A DNA stretch of 64,000 bases from Chelydra serpentina (Eukaryota > Chordata > Testudines > Chelydridae): the NCBI GenBank assembly GCA_037349315.1, contig JBAIAC010000006.1:53564501-53628500 (forward strand). The letters run 5' to 3'. The notes under the pieces are model-generated. The model saw only the letters and a program-made list of their open reading frames with translations, made no database searches and was not told where the DNA came from. Both the position numbers and the translations under genes were made by a program. Shown here one piece after another: positions 1 through 10,260 of the stretch (its first letter is position 1; the number at the start of each line of letters is the position of its first letter).

Positions 1-372
1 ATATATCCCAGATTGTGAGAGGAATAGCTTACATGGGAATACAGACCCTATGTTAAATTTAAAATGTAGGTTTCAAGTGGGTTTCTTACTGATGGGCTTC
101 AAAGTTTCTCTATCAAGATGAAGATTCTAGAAGATCCCTCTTTGATTTCTAGCTCAGAGAGAGGTTGAGACTGAACTGGACCTGGGGGCTGGAGGGCCAG
201 GTTGTATAAGGCCTAAATAAATTGGACCCCAAGAGGGAAATGTTTTAAACTATCTTTGGAGTGGTGGTGTGCAGTTCTTAAAGGGCCATCAAAGGAGGTA
301 ACAGAGGCAGAGTGCTGCAGAGTGACCTTTTGCCATCAGGAGGTGCTGAGAAGGTATCTGAGCCTGTTACAG
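1..372. other. No recognised feature
   Basis: AT-rich single-copy-looking sequence. I see no coding frame, RNA gene or familiar repeat here. Confidence 0.4.
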
Positions 373-456
373 GCCTGATTTTTCTTAGTACTGAGCACCT
401 GCATTGCCAGCTGACCTCAGAGAGCTGCATGCAATCAGCACCACTGAAAATCAGTC
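373..456. repeat. Short dyad-symmetric dispersed repeat
   Basis: The left part (CTGATTTTTCTTAGTACTG, then GAGCACCTGCA) is an imperfect inverted copy of the right part (GCTGCATGCAATCAGCACC, then ACTGAAAATCAG). This resembles a short palindromic repeat common in sauropsid genomes, in which a GAGCACCTGCA block faces its reverse complement. The sequence shows the symmetry; the family assignment is from memory. Confidence 0.4.
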
Positions 457-639
457 CCAGTACAAGTATATATCTTCCTGAAAGATAAGCTCTTTCACAG
501 GTGGAAAACACAATAATAAAGTCATGGCCTGAGTTTTCAGAGGTGTGGAGTAGTTGCAGTGACTTAATAAAGAGCTCTGAGTGCTCAGCACCTCGGCAAC
601 TTCTTTTGCACAGCCAAATGGATGGGTGGTGAAGGAGCT

Positions 640-1489
640 TGGTATGTTGGTTCTATGCCAAATGAGGGCACTCCGTGTGTCATAAATGAAGGGAAGGGGG
701 AGAGGATCTGATGCAGTGCTATAAAATCCTCTTACCAATAAAGGGTTAAGAAATGCAGGTAGCCAGACTGACACCTGACCGGGCTGGCATCTGACCAATA
801 AGGGGACAAGATACTTTCAAATCTTGGGAGGGGTGAAGGCTGTGTGAGTGTCTCTTTGTCTGAGTCAGAGTGATCTTGGAAGACAGAAGGAACCTACAGA
901 AAATCAAACCTCCCTTTTCTGAAGTAAGTTTAGATAGCATAGCGTATAGATTTCTGTTTAATTTTGCTTGGTGTATTCCCTGCGTTAGAAGGGGCAAAGG
1001 GGGGGTGTTATTCATGGTTTTCTGTAACTTTAAGGTTTTGTCCAGAGGGGGAAATCTCTCTGAGTTTGGAAATTAAGTGTCCTGTAAAATAGTTACCATC
1101 CTGATTTTACAGAGATGATTTTACCTTCTTTATTTTTAATAAAATCCTTCTTTTAAGAAGCTGACTGTTTTCTATGGTGTTAAAACCCAGGGGGTGGGTT
1201 TTTAGATCACCGTGTAACCAATTGGTTGGGAGATTGTTCTCAAGCTTCCCCAGGAAAGGGGGTGTATGGCTTGAGGGGGTATTTTGGGGGGGAGGGAAGT
1301 TCAAGTGATTCCTTTCCTGGATTCCTGTTAGATACTTGATGGTGGCAGCGAAAGAAGCATTTCTCAGGGTGCAGGGAATTTTGTACCTTGGGGGATTTAA
1401 CCTAAGCTGGTAAAAATAAGCTTAGGGGCTCTTCATGCGGGTCCCCACGTCTTTACCCTAGAGTTTAGAGTGGGGAGGGAACCCTGACA
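640..1489 (+). mobile_element. LTR retroelement remnant: LTR 3' part and leader
   Basis: A TATA-like box (TATAAAAT) lies at 720-727 and a polyadenylation signal AATAAA at 1138-1143, the spacing expected of an LTR. At 1340-1350 the string TGGTGGCAGCG looks like a retroviral primer-binding site, which would put the LTR 3' end near 1337-1339 and make 1351-1489 untranslated leader. The left edge of the LTR is not clear, and no gag or pol reading frame follows, so this is a broken old copy. Several ORFs here (for example 870-1076) have no recognisable protein. The TATA and AATAAA are visible; the LTR and primer-site reading is inference. Confidence 0.5.
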
Positions 1490-2421
1490 CCGTGTATCTC
1501 TCTACTCTCTACTCAGTGAAAAGCTAAGATGACCGTAGTGACGTGTCACTGTGGGATACATGATGCTTCAGACTTATTCTAATGAGCATTTAGGATAGAA
1601 TTGGCAAATAATAATCATGAGCTAGTTTGTTTTTAGCATTTCAATTGATACCACATATCCTATAAACAGTTAAAGTTTTATATCACATCCACCAGATATT
1701 ACCAGCAGCAGTGTTATTTCCATTCACCAAACTATTTTATTTAATTCCATGAGCGAACTTACTTGAAATGTAATTTACTAGCACTAAACTGGAGCCTTCT
1801 CAGAACTATGGCTAACACAATATTAATCAACTATGCATTACTCACATGGAGCACTTCTAGACTAATATGTTGTTGTTCTGAAGTGAAGAGGTCTTTGATA
1901 ACTCACAAAGTCACCATTAATCAAAATGATAAACGAGGCTGGCTTTTTTCAGACAGAAAATGTGGAAGTCAAAGTTAAACATGAGGAAGGCAGTGGTGCA
2001 GAGAGAGAAGAGAGGTTAACAACATACATAGGACATTCCCTCTGTTGTGTAAAATGTTTATGTTAAGAGGAACCGGAGTTTTACTTTATGCATAAACAGT
2101 CATGGATTGTAATGCTATGAGATGATCTGAGCTATTAAAGAATTTGCACAAACCATTTGCAAAGAATTACCAAACCCACACTCGAGAGTATGGAAGGAAT
2201 TTCTCCAGACTTCTTCAAACTGTGATCCTTCTCTATCTATAACCTTAGTGAAAATTGCACCCATTTTTCTTAACTCATAACGCTGGATTTTTATATCAGG
2301 CACTTTTTGTTTAGGAATAAAATATAGTGTTATATTTATAAGGGTTCCCTGCATGTCTCTTTCTAATATAAAGTAATCTCAAAATATGTTGTATTTTTGC
2401 TCTTTACATAACAAGAAAAAC
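1490..2421. other. No recognised feature
   Basis: AT-rich sequence with short random ORFs (1763-1978 plus, 2115-2354 minus). Neither resembles a known protein and there is no splice-like or repeat context that supports them. Confidence 0.4.
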
Positions 2422-2770
2422 ATGAAGAAACCAGGCAGGCAAAACTGGGTTTCAAATAGCAATGTTTATTAACTATACGCAAATTCGCAAGACTTAACTA
2501 CGTACAGCCTGCTGCTTTGCCTGGTTGCTGGTGTTTTGAAAACAGACCACCACTAGAGGGTTCAACAACTATTAAAGGGATACAGCTCTTTTTCTACACA
2601 CTTGCAGGCCTGCGCAACTCATAAAGCGGCAAGGGCCATATTACTCCAAAGAAAACAGCTGAGAGCCGAAACCCCCTAGCCCCGCGGAAACACCCCCGCC
2701 CTCAGCGCTGCCCGCCCCGCGGAAACAACACCTCCTTCCCCAGCGCTGGGGTGTGGAAGCCTGTAGAGGG
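2422..2770 (-). mobile_element. Probable LTR fragment, minus strand
   Basis: On the minus strand an AATAAA signal (plus positions 2465-2470) is followed about 40 bases later by a possible LTR edge at 2422 (TGAAGAAACC on the plus strand). The 2640-2760 part is GC-rich with two similar CCCCGCGGAAAC blocks. No target-site duplication was found, so the right edge is approximate. Similar wording (CACCACTAGAGGG) recurs near 15700, which suggests a dispersed family. Confidence 0.35.
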
Positions 2771-2788
2771 GGAAAGAAACAGCACGCA

Positions 2789-2825
2789 TAGGGTGACCAG
2801 ATCACAGCAGTAAAATAGGACCCGC
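2789..2825 (+). repeat. Terminal fragment of a hAT-like element
   Basis: TAGGGTGACCAGAT matches the terminal inverted repeat of the complete 120-bp element at 13040-13159. Only this end is kept; the next sequence differs. Confidence 0.45.
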
Positions 2826-2884
2826 CCCCTCCCCACTCGGCCCCACCATCACACCCCTCTTCACCCCCCCCCAGGGGTCACTAT

Positions 2885-3350
2885 ATTACTGCGCACAACA
2901 GTCAATCAATGCAGTTGTAGATAAATCTCTGCCTTATGCATTTTTGTATAACCTTTATATGACTTTGTATTGAACCTTGGTAATATGTTATAGCGGGCCC
3001 CTAAGGTAGTATAATTAAGGTAAAAGAAAAATGTCTTTTTGCTAGAAGTAGAATAAGATCTCCCCCCCCCCGCCCTTTGTATTCAATTGCCCTGTTGAAT
3101 GAATGAGGTGTGAATGAAGAAGGCGTGGAAGGCAGGCACCTCCAGACAGCTGCAACCCTTGGAGAGGGGATGGGAACCAGACCAAGGACAATCAAACTTG
3201 TCAAGTGGGCTGACTAGAGAAGAGCAGATATACTGACGGCCTCGGGGGTTAGAAGCAAGCACCTTCCTTTGGGAACACCCTCTTTGCAGCATTGGGACAA
3301 CCCCCAGCCCAGAGACAAGCAGCAAAAAGAACCAATGGACACAGTCCCAG
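2885..3350 (+). mobile_element. Probable LTR (U3) remnant
   Basis: The stretch has the style of a vertebrate endogenous-retrovirus LTR upstream region and I recognise it as similar to a turtle LTR family from memory. It has a poly-C tract at 3061-3070. The overlapping minus-strand ORFs (3001-3204, 3083-3364) have no recognisable product. No TATA, poly(A) signal or duplication fixes the ends. Confidence 0.35.
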
Positions 3351-3356
3351 ATTTTG

Positions 3357-3464
3357 GGCCGCACAGTGAGCCCACCTACTCACCCCCACCGCGGGCCGCA
3401 CAGTGAGCCCACGCGGGTCGCATGTGGCCTCCGGGTCGCATGTTGTGCAGGCCTGCACTACAGT
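3357..3464. repeat. GC-rich hAT-like fragment with an internal duplication
   Basis: A 20-base block that begins GGGCCGCACAGTG occurs twice, about 37 bases apart, followed by two GGGTCGCATGT blocks. The style (GGCCGCA...GTCGCATG) is that of the small hAT-type repeats ending in CAGTGG/CCACTG that are common in turtles. The terminal repeats themselves are lost. Confidence 0.35.
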
Positions 3465-4084
3465 AAAGCTGGGTGAAGTTCAGTGCTTTCTGTTTGCTGC
3501 TGGCTAAATAATGCAGGTGACTGCTTTAAGATAGTTAATTAATCATACAAAAAGAAAATTTTACCATAATCTCTTTCTTTGTACTTTCTGAGGCAAAGGT
3601 AGACTAATAAAGTCTGTAGGTGAACTAGTTTAAATAATGTTGGTTGTGTAAAATACCTCAATTATAGGCTAATTCAATTAAACAGAAGTCCATGTGAACA
3701 TTCCTTAATTTCTTTTGGGTTTGCATCCCTGTTTTGCTTTTGTGACTGGGATTGGTTTAAATTCAAAGCCACAGAGTAAATTCAGTCAAAATCTCCAAGT
3801 TTCAATTTGGTTTTGCATCAATATCCTAAATCTGTTCACTCAAAATGGGACCTAGTTTTGCAAACTACAGGACAGATGTTTAGAAATTTGGCCACACTTT
3901 CTAGCATACTCAGAGGAGGGCTCCCCAGTCAGCAAGCCAAAATCTTCAGACAGATTCTTTAAATATTAGCCTGATCCTGAGTAAGTAATGTACAGTTTAA
4001 TATGTTAATATTTTATTGTAATTTTGCCTTAATAAAAAGTTAAAAAACCCTCAAACTACAGACCTTTGTTGTAGGAGCTGTGTA
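3465..4084. other. No recognised feature
   Basis: AT-rich sequence without a supported gene or repeat. Confidence 0.4.
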
Positions 4085-5130
4085 CAGCTTGTAATTGCCA
4101 GGATTGCCTCTGGAGCCTTTTAAAAAAATTAGTGTTACATTAGCTAGCTCATCTGGTACAGAGACTGATTTAAGCGATAGGTTATGTCACGTAGTTCTGC
4201 AGTTTGTCTGAATTCCTTCAGAACTCTTGGTGAATTGCATCTGGACCTGGTGACTTATTACCGTTTAATGTATTAGTTTGTTCCAAAACCTCCTCTACTG
4301 ACCCCTCAGTCTGGGACAGTTCCTCAGACTTGTTACCTAAAAGAATGGCTGTGGTGTAGGAATCTCTCTCACATCCTCTGCAGTAAAGACCAATGAAAAT
4401 AATTCATTTAGCTTCTTTTCAACTGTCTTGTCTTTTCATGATTGCTCCTTTAGCACCTTGATGGTCCAGTGGCCCCACTGATTGTTTGGCAGGCTTCCCT
4501 CTTCTGGTGTGCTTAAAATATTTTGCTGTTAGTTTTTGCGTCTTTTACTTGTTGCTCTTCACATTCTTTTTTGGCCTGACTAATTATACTTTTACACTTA
4601 ACTTGCCAGAGTTTATGTTCCCTTCTATTTTTCTCACTAGGATTTGACTTCCAATTTTTAAAGGATGGATTTTTAAAGAGGATTTTCTTCCTCTATCTGC
4701 CTCTTATTCTGTTTAGCCATGGTGGTATTTTTTGGTTCTCCTACTGTTTTTTTTTAAAATTTGTGATATACATACAGTTTGAGCCTCTATTACAGTATTT
4801 TTAAAAAGTTTCCATGCAGCCTGCAGGCATTTCACTCTTGTAACTGTTCCTTTTAATTTCCGTTTACCTAGCCTCCTCATTTTTGTGTAGTTCCTCTTGT
4901 TGAAGTTAAATGCTAATGTGGTGGGCTTCTTTGGTATTTCCCCCCTACAAGGATGTTAAATTTAATTACATTGTATTTGCTATTACCAAGTGGTTCAGCT
5001 ATATTCACCTCTTGGACCATAACCCATGAGCAGAGAGATATTTTTCCTTTGGAACAAGTAGTGCTTATAGGTTTCATGGTCTGGAGAAGGGTAATTCCTG
5101 TCTGCAATAACAATCACATTTTCCTGACAA
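4085..5130 (-). mobile_element. CR1-type LINE fragment, ORF2 upstream of the RT core
   Basis: Read on the minus strand, broken frames give a string close to KSPGPDAIHPRVLKE (near plus 4195-4260), a motif just upstream of the reverse transcriptase domain in CR1-group ORF2. Further upstream the frame contains lysine- and glutamate-rich linker sequence, and near 4900-5020 comes what I recognise as the endonuclease side of the same ORF. Several frameshifts and stops make it a dead copy. The two small ORFs at 4913-5141 lie in it and are shadows. It lacks the RT core and the 3' end, so it is a fragment bounded on both sides. Confidence 0.75.
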
Positions 5131-5260
5131 GGCTTTTCTAACAGTTTTCATATAGCTGTACTTAGTGGATGTTTGTTAAAAAAAACCTTTTAAACATGTC
5201 TCTGAGCTTTCAGTAAGGGTTAATGTATACAACAGGGCCAAAAAGGATTGCCAGTACTAG

Positions 5261-5441
5261 ATCATAGAATATCAGGGTTGGAAGGGACCTTAGTAGGTCA
5301 TCTAGTCCAACCCCCTGCTCAAAGCAGGACCAATCCACAATTTTTGCCCCAGATCTCTAAATGGCCCCCTCAAGGATTGAATTCACAACCCTGGGTTTAG
5401 CAGGCCAATGCTCAAACCCCTGAGCTATCCTCCCCGCCCCC
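5261..5441 (-). mobile_element. tRNA-derived SINE with CR1-like 3' tail
   Basis: On the minus strand the element starts with a tRNA-like head. A Pol III A box (TAGCTCAGGGGT, plus 5418-5429) is followed by a B box (GGTTGTGAATTCAATCC, plus 5374-5390), then a tail containing GGTTGGACTAGATGACC and ending ATTCTATGAT. That tail is the same as the CR1 3' end seen at 8575-8634 and 37430-37483 in this window, which fits a SINE mobilised by CR1 machinery. This is the arrangement known for the tortoise Pol III SINE and is the strongest single pointer to a turtle. It is not a functional tRNA gene: there is no acceptor-stem closure. Confidence 0.85.
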
Positions 5442-5884
5442 ATGTTAGATGAACACAAGTAACAAATAAATTAAAGTTAACATTCATAGAATCCTAGAAA
5501 TGTACGATGACGTGGAATTTAATAAGCTAAAAAGATAGTCAGTTTAATGCTTAGCAGAAACTGACCATTCTTTCTGGGATTAGGGGGATAATTTAATTTA
5601 TGTTTCCCCCCCTCTCCTATGGCACAAGAAGATTTTAAATTGATGGTCAGGTGCAGCCAGGCCCACTCTCACCTCCTCCTTGGTCCTTAAGCTTGTTTGT
5701 TTGCCTGATAGTAACTCACTGGTGGCATATCTTAATGGGAGAGGACATCTGTGTCTTTGCCCCTAAGGTGGGAATTGAGGCTCCAGAAATCCCTCACTTC
5801 ACCACCTCTCTGTAGATTGAAGGATACTCCTTTTTTGGGAGGGGGATGATGTGACACAGAGGCTCATTGGCAATGGGGGTGAAC

Positions 5885-6735
5885 AAAGGTGGCAAATTCT
5901 GCAGATAATAGAAAATTGAAGATAGGTAACTCCAAAGCTGACTGTGGAGAGGTAAAAAGGGATCTCACTAAACTGGGTGACTAGGCAACAAATGGATAGT
6001 TCTCTGAAAACATCTGCTCCATGTGCAGGAGCAGTCAAAAAAGCTAACATTGTCAGGACCTATTAGGATAGGTATAGCCAATAAGACAAAATATCATGAT
6101 GTCACTATCTAAAGCCATGGTACACCCACACCTTTAATACTGTGTGCAGTTCTGGTCACCCCATCTCCAAAAAGATATATTAGAAATGGAAAAGGTACAG
6201 AGAAGGGCAACAAAAATGATTAGGGTGATGAAACAGCTTCTGTATGAGGATTAAAAAGACTGGGACTGTTGATCTTAGAAAAGAGATGACTAAGGGGAAA
6301 ATGATATAAAATCATGAATGGTGTGGAGAAAGTGAATAGGGAAGTATTATTTATCCCTTCACATAATACAAGATCAAAATAATAGGCAGCAGGTTTAAAA
6401 GAAACAACAGGAAGTACTTTCTTACACAATGCACAGTCAATCTGTGGAAATCATTGCCAGGAGATGCTGTGAAGGCCAAAAGTATATATGGGTTCAAAAA
6501 CTAATTAGATAAGTTAATGGATGATAGGTCCATCAATAGCTACTGGCCAAGATGGTCAGGAATGCAATGTCATGTGCTGGGTGTCCCTAAACCTCTGACT
6601 GCCAGAAGCTGGGACTGAATGACAGGATGTATCATTCAAAATTGCCCTGTTCTGTTCATTCCCTCTGAAGCATCTGCTACCAGCCACTATCAGAAGACCC
6701 AGTATGGCCATTCTCATGCTCTTATATTCCCTGTT
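5885..6735 (+). mobile_element. CR1 LINE 3' part
   Basis: Contains the C-terminal ORF2 region and 3' untranslated part of CR1: GGTACAGAGAAGGGCAACAA near 6195, GGTCCATCAATAGCTACTGG near 6527, and the terminal CCAGTATGGCCATTCTCATG near 6698. The same landmarks occur in the copies at 21735-23325 and 61535-63346. Frames are broken. The minus-strand ORFs at 5799-6050 and 6556-6810 are shadows. Confidence 0.85.
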
Positions 6736-7387
6736 CTTTGCAAACAACTCACACCTCAAACCTGATAAACTCACTACACCCAACACGTCTTGCAGCATAG
6801 TTCTCCACAAAGAGTCACGTGAAAGGTATCTACAGAAAGCTCATAACTTGTCAAAATTCATAATCATTGAAGGATGTATGGATAGGTAATATTTAAGGAA
6901 TAATATATTTATAACGAAAGTATGCTTTATGGACTTGGACTAAAATTAGTCACCATAGGAGAACATGTCTCAGTGGTTCTCCACTCAAGCAAGAGGGAGC
7001 TGTCACCCGACCCTGGATAACTGATGATGCAATTCACAGCTCAATTATCTAGCCTTCCTCCATTCCAAGACTTTCTATGGAAGAACATCAGAGACGACTG
7101 TGAGCAATCAAAATCTCTTGGAGGTAAAAAAGGAACATTACAACAGACAGAGAATCACCCTGCCTATGGATAAAGACAAAAGGCCATTTCAGTATTATAC
7201 AGGGTGGGGAAAGGCACTCTGGATCCTTTCATTGGAGAGATACCTTGAGGAGATGGTATTCTCATGAAAAAAATTGGATCCTGTTTCCTGTGAAGACAGT
7301 TAGCTCTGCAACAGACTGATTTTTTTGGGAGGGGGGAGGGAACAACAGACTTAATTAGGTAGGAAAGGTAATTACGAAGTGTAGACC
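6736..7387. other. No recognised feature
   Basis: Sequence between two CR1 copies. No coding or repeat signal that I can defend. Confidence 0.4.
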
Positions 7388-8634
7388 CAGGTTCATGGAT
7401 TTACCAAGAATAAATCATGCCAAACCAGCTTGATTTCCTTCTTTGATAAGATAACTGGTTTGGTGGATGGGGAAATGCAATGGACAGAATATACCTGGAC
7501 TTCAGCAAGGCTTTTGACATGACATTCTGATAAGTAAGCTCAAGAAATGCAGGTTTGGTGGAACTATCATTAAGTGGATACATAATTGGTTATACAACTG
7601 CAAACAAAGAGTAACTATTAATGGAATGATGTCAGATTGGAGGGAGGTCTCAAGTGGGGTTCTGTCAGGGATCTGTTCTGGGTCCGGTGTTGTTTAAAAT
7701 CTTCATTCATGACCTGGATATAGGAATAGCGAGCTTACCGATCAAATTTGCAGATAACACAAAGCTGGAGGGCAGGGCGGTTGTCAACACTTTGGAAGGT
7801 AGATCTAAAATTTAGAGGGATCTTGATGAGTTGGAGAACTGTGCTATAGACAATGAAATGAAATCCAACAAAGACAAATGTAAGGTGTTACAACTTAGGG
7901 AAGAAAAACCAAATGCACAAATACAGAATGGGGGATGACTGGCTTAGCAGCAGCACTATTGAGAAGGATCTGGGAGTTGTGGTGGATCACAACCTCAACA
8001 TGAGTCAGCAATGCGATGCTGTTGCAAAAAAAGCAAATGCAGTTTTAAGTTGCATTAGCAAAGGCATGTAATGCAAGTAATGGGAGGTGATAATACCACC
8101 CTACTCAGTGCTGGTTAGGCCTCAGAGGTGAAGTACTGTGTCCAATTTTTGTCACCAATACATAGAAAGGATGTGGAGAAACTGGAAAGGATCTAGAGGT
8201 GAGCAACAAAGATGATCAAAGGGATGGAATGCAAGCTATATGAGGAACTTGGTATGTTTAGTTTGGAAAAGAGGAGATTGAGGGAAGACATGATAGTCTT
8301 CAAATACTGCAAAAACTACCATAAAAAAGATGGAGAAAAGTTGCTCTCTCTTGCCATAGAAATCAGGACAAGAAGCAATAGGTTCAAACTACAGCATAGC
8401 AGATTTAGATTAAATCTCAGGAAAAACTTCCGAACTGTAGGAACAGTAGGAGAATAGAACAGATCACCTACGGAGGTTGTGGGAGCCCCTTCAATGGAGG
8501 TTTTCAAAGGGAGACTAGATAGCCATCTGTCTTGGATGGCTTAGAGTGACACAACAAATCCTGAATTTTGGCAGGGGGTTAGACTAGATGACCCCTTGTG
8601 GTCCCTTCTAACTCTGTGATTCTATGGTTCAAGT
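7388..8634 (+). mobile_element. CR1 LINE, RT domain to 3' end
   Basis: Near 7490 the frame reads YLDFSKAFD, a reverse-transcriptase motif of CR1 ORF2, and near 7745 KFADNTKLE, the altered catalytic YxDD-type box (FADDTKL in active copies, so one aspartate is changed). Downstream come the C-terminal ORF2 part (8212-8457 reads GEKLLSLAIEIRTRSNRFK) and a 3' end with TTAGACTAGATGACC and ATTCTATG. Several frame breaks. This family is distinct from the copies with the CCAGTATGGCC ending, so at least two CR1 subfamilies are present. Confidence 0.85.
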
Positions 8635-9070
8635 TTTAATTATGTATTGTAATCATTGTTTCCACCACACTCTCTTTTTTCTAATTAACTCTCCATTCCA
8701 TCTTATATAAATTTTTTTTTAAGTTACAAGTGCTGTGTGTTATACAGGAGCATGGATTTAAGATAAATCTGGTAAACTGGGGGTACATTGCTCCTTTTGG
8801 TACAGAAGATCTGGGACTTCTGGGAGTAGCCATGTCAAGAGCTGGCTATCACAGAGAAATGCTTCAAAGAGACTCAGAGATGCACCTATTGTAACGACTA
8901 CCTCTTGATAGAGGCAGGGGTAATGAGGTGATTCACAGTCCTGGGTACCTTGAGAACTATTACAGATGTCTATGTGAAATAACCCATCCACCTTCTAAAC
9001 AAGAAGGTTGATTTATATAAAGATAAAATGGTAGAACAAAAGAGTTGGTTTGCATAACATACCTCATTTA

Positions 9071-9887
9071 GACCAGTCCTCACTTACAGACAGCCCCCCA
9101 ACCTGAAGCAAATACTCACCAGCAACTACACACCACACAACAAAAACACTAACTCAGGAACCTATCCTTGCAACAAAGCCCGATGTTTGTCCACATATAG
9201 ATTCAAGTGACACCATCATAGGACCTAATCACATCAGCCACGCCATAAGGGGTTCGTTCACCTGCACATCTGCCAATGTGATATATGCTATCATGTGCCA
9301 GCAATGCCCTTCTGCCATGTACATTGGCCAAACTGGACAGTCTCTAAGCAAAAGAAAAAATGGACACAAATCTGACATCAGGAATCATAACATTAAAAAA
9401 CCAGTAGGTGAACATTTCAACCTCTCCGGTCACTCAGTAACAGATTTAAGGGTGGCAATTTTGCAACAAAAAAGCTTCAAAACCAGACTCTAACGAGAAA
9501 CTGCTGAATTGGAATTAATTTGCAAACTAGATACCATTAATTTAGGTTTAAATAGAGACTGGGAATGGCTGGGTCATTACACAAATTGAATCTATTTCCC
9601 CATCTTAAGTATCCTCACACCTTCTTGTCAACTGTCTGTCTGAAATGGGCCATCTTGATTATCACTACAAAAGTTTTTTCCTCCTGCTGATAATAGGTCT
9701 CCTTAATTAATTAGCCTCTTAGAGTTGGTATGGCAAATTCCACCTTTTCATGATTCTTTGTATGTATACATATCTTCTTACTATATGTTCCATTCTGTGC
9801 ATCTGATGAAGTGGACTGCAGCCCACAAAAGCTTATGCTCAAATAAATTTGTTAGTCTCTAAGGTGCCACAAGTACTCCTGTTCTTT
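9071..9887 (+). mobile_element. Penelope-like element, 5'-truncated
   Basis: The 817-bp copy carries the 3' part of a Penelope-like ORF ending in a GIY-YIG endonuclease (see 9260-9589), then about 300 bp of non-coding tail ending AAATTTGTTAGTCTCTAAGG and TGCCACAAGTACTCC. This tail recurs at 31964-32275 (minus) and 55700-55796. The copy is flanked by a perfect 12-bp direct repeat ATACCTCATTTA (9059-9070 and 9888-9899), a target-site duplication of the kind Penelope elements make. The reverse transcriptase part is missing, as usual for 5'-truncated copies. Confidence 0.9.
9260..9589 (+). pseudogene. GIY-YIG endonuclease domain of Penelope ORF (one internal stop)
   Basis: In one frame the sequence reads VIYAIMCQQCP, then MYIGQTGQSLSKRKNGH, SDIRNH, then PVGEHFNLSGHSVTDLRV. 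These are the GIY-YIG features of Penelope-like endonucleases: a C-x2-C motif before the YIGQT, the L..R...H block and the PVxxHFN..HS..DL block. The frame has one stop, TAA at 9491-9493, and then continues in phase (ETAELELICKLDTINLGLN) to a natural TGA at 9587-9589. So about 104 codons from 9278 carry a single visible lesion. The domain nicks target DNA for insertion. This copy is not expected to be active because the RT part is absent and the frame is interrupted. Confidence 0.88.
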
Positions 9888-10260
9888 ATACCTCATTTAT
9901 ACCACAATTCAGTGGGCTCCCAGGCTTGTTAAAGAACTTAGTGGGGTCCTCTTAGCTTAGTTACAGAATCAAGACAATCTTACATCTCTTCGTCCGTCCT
10001 CTTCACTGTCCACCTGATCTGGTCAGTAGCCTCTCCCTACTCTGCCACAGGGTTCTTCCATACAACTCAGGCTTCTGTTTTTCAAGTATCTGTGTCCATT
10101 TCAAGTCCTTGGATGTTAAAGGGTTTTTCCAGCTCAGTATTGTCCCAGACAGCCCCTCTCTTTCCCAAGTAGTCCTCTGAAGGGAAACATACACAATAGG
10201 TATTGGTAAACTTTAGCATTCCCCCATCCTGCTGAAGATTGTTTAGGGAACAGGAGAAAG

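Larger units (their letters stand above)
8690..10260 (-). mobile_element. LTR-like remnant interrupted by a Penelope element
   Basis: The sequence at 8690-9070 continues at 9888-10260 once the Penelope element between them is removed: the bases ATACCTCATTTA flank both sides. The style (promoter- and terminator-like blocks, no ORF) suggests an LTR or retroviral leader read on the minus strand, but no clear TG...CA ends were found. The minus-strand ORF 8758-8991 has no recognisable product. Confidence 0.35.

Noticed and set aside
5374..5441. Possible tRNA gene (A and B box).
   Set aside because: The head is followed by a CR1-like tail and has no closed acceptor stem, so it is a SINE.
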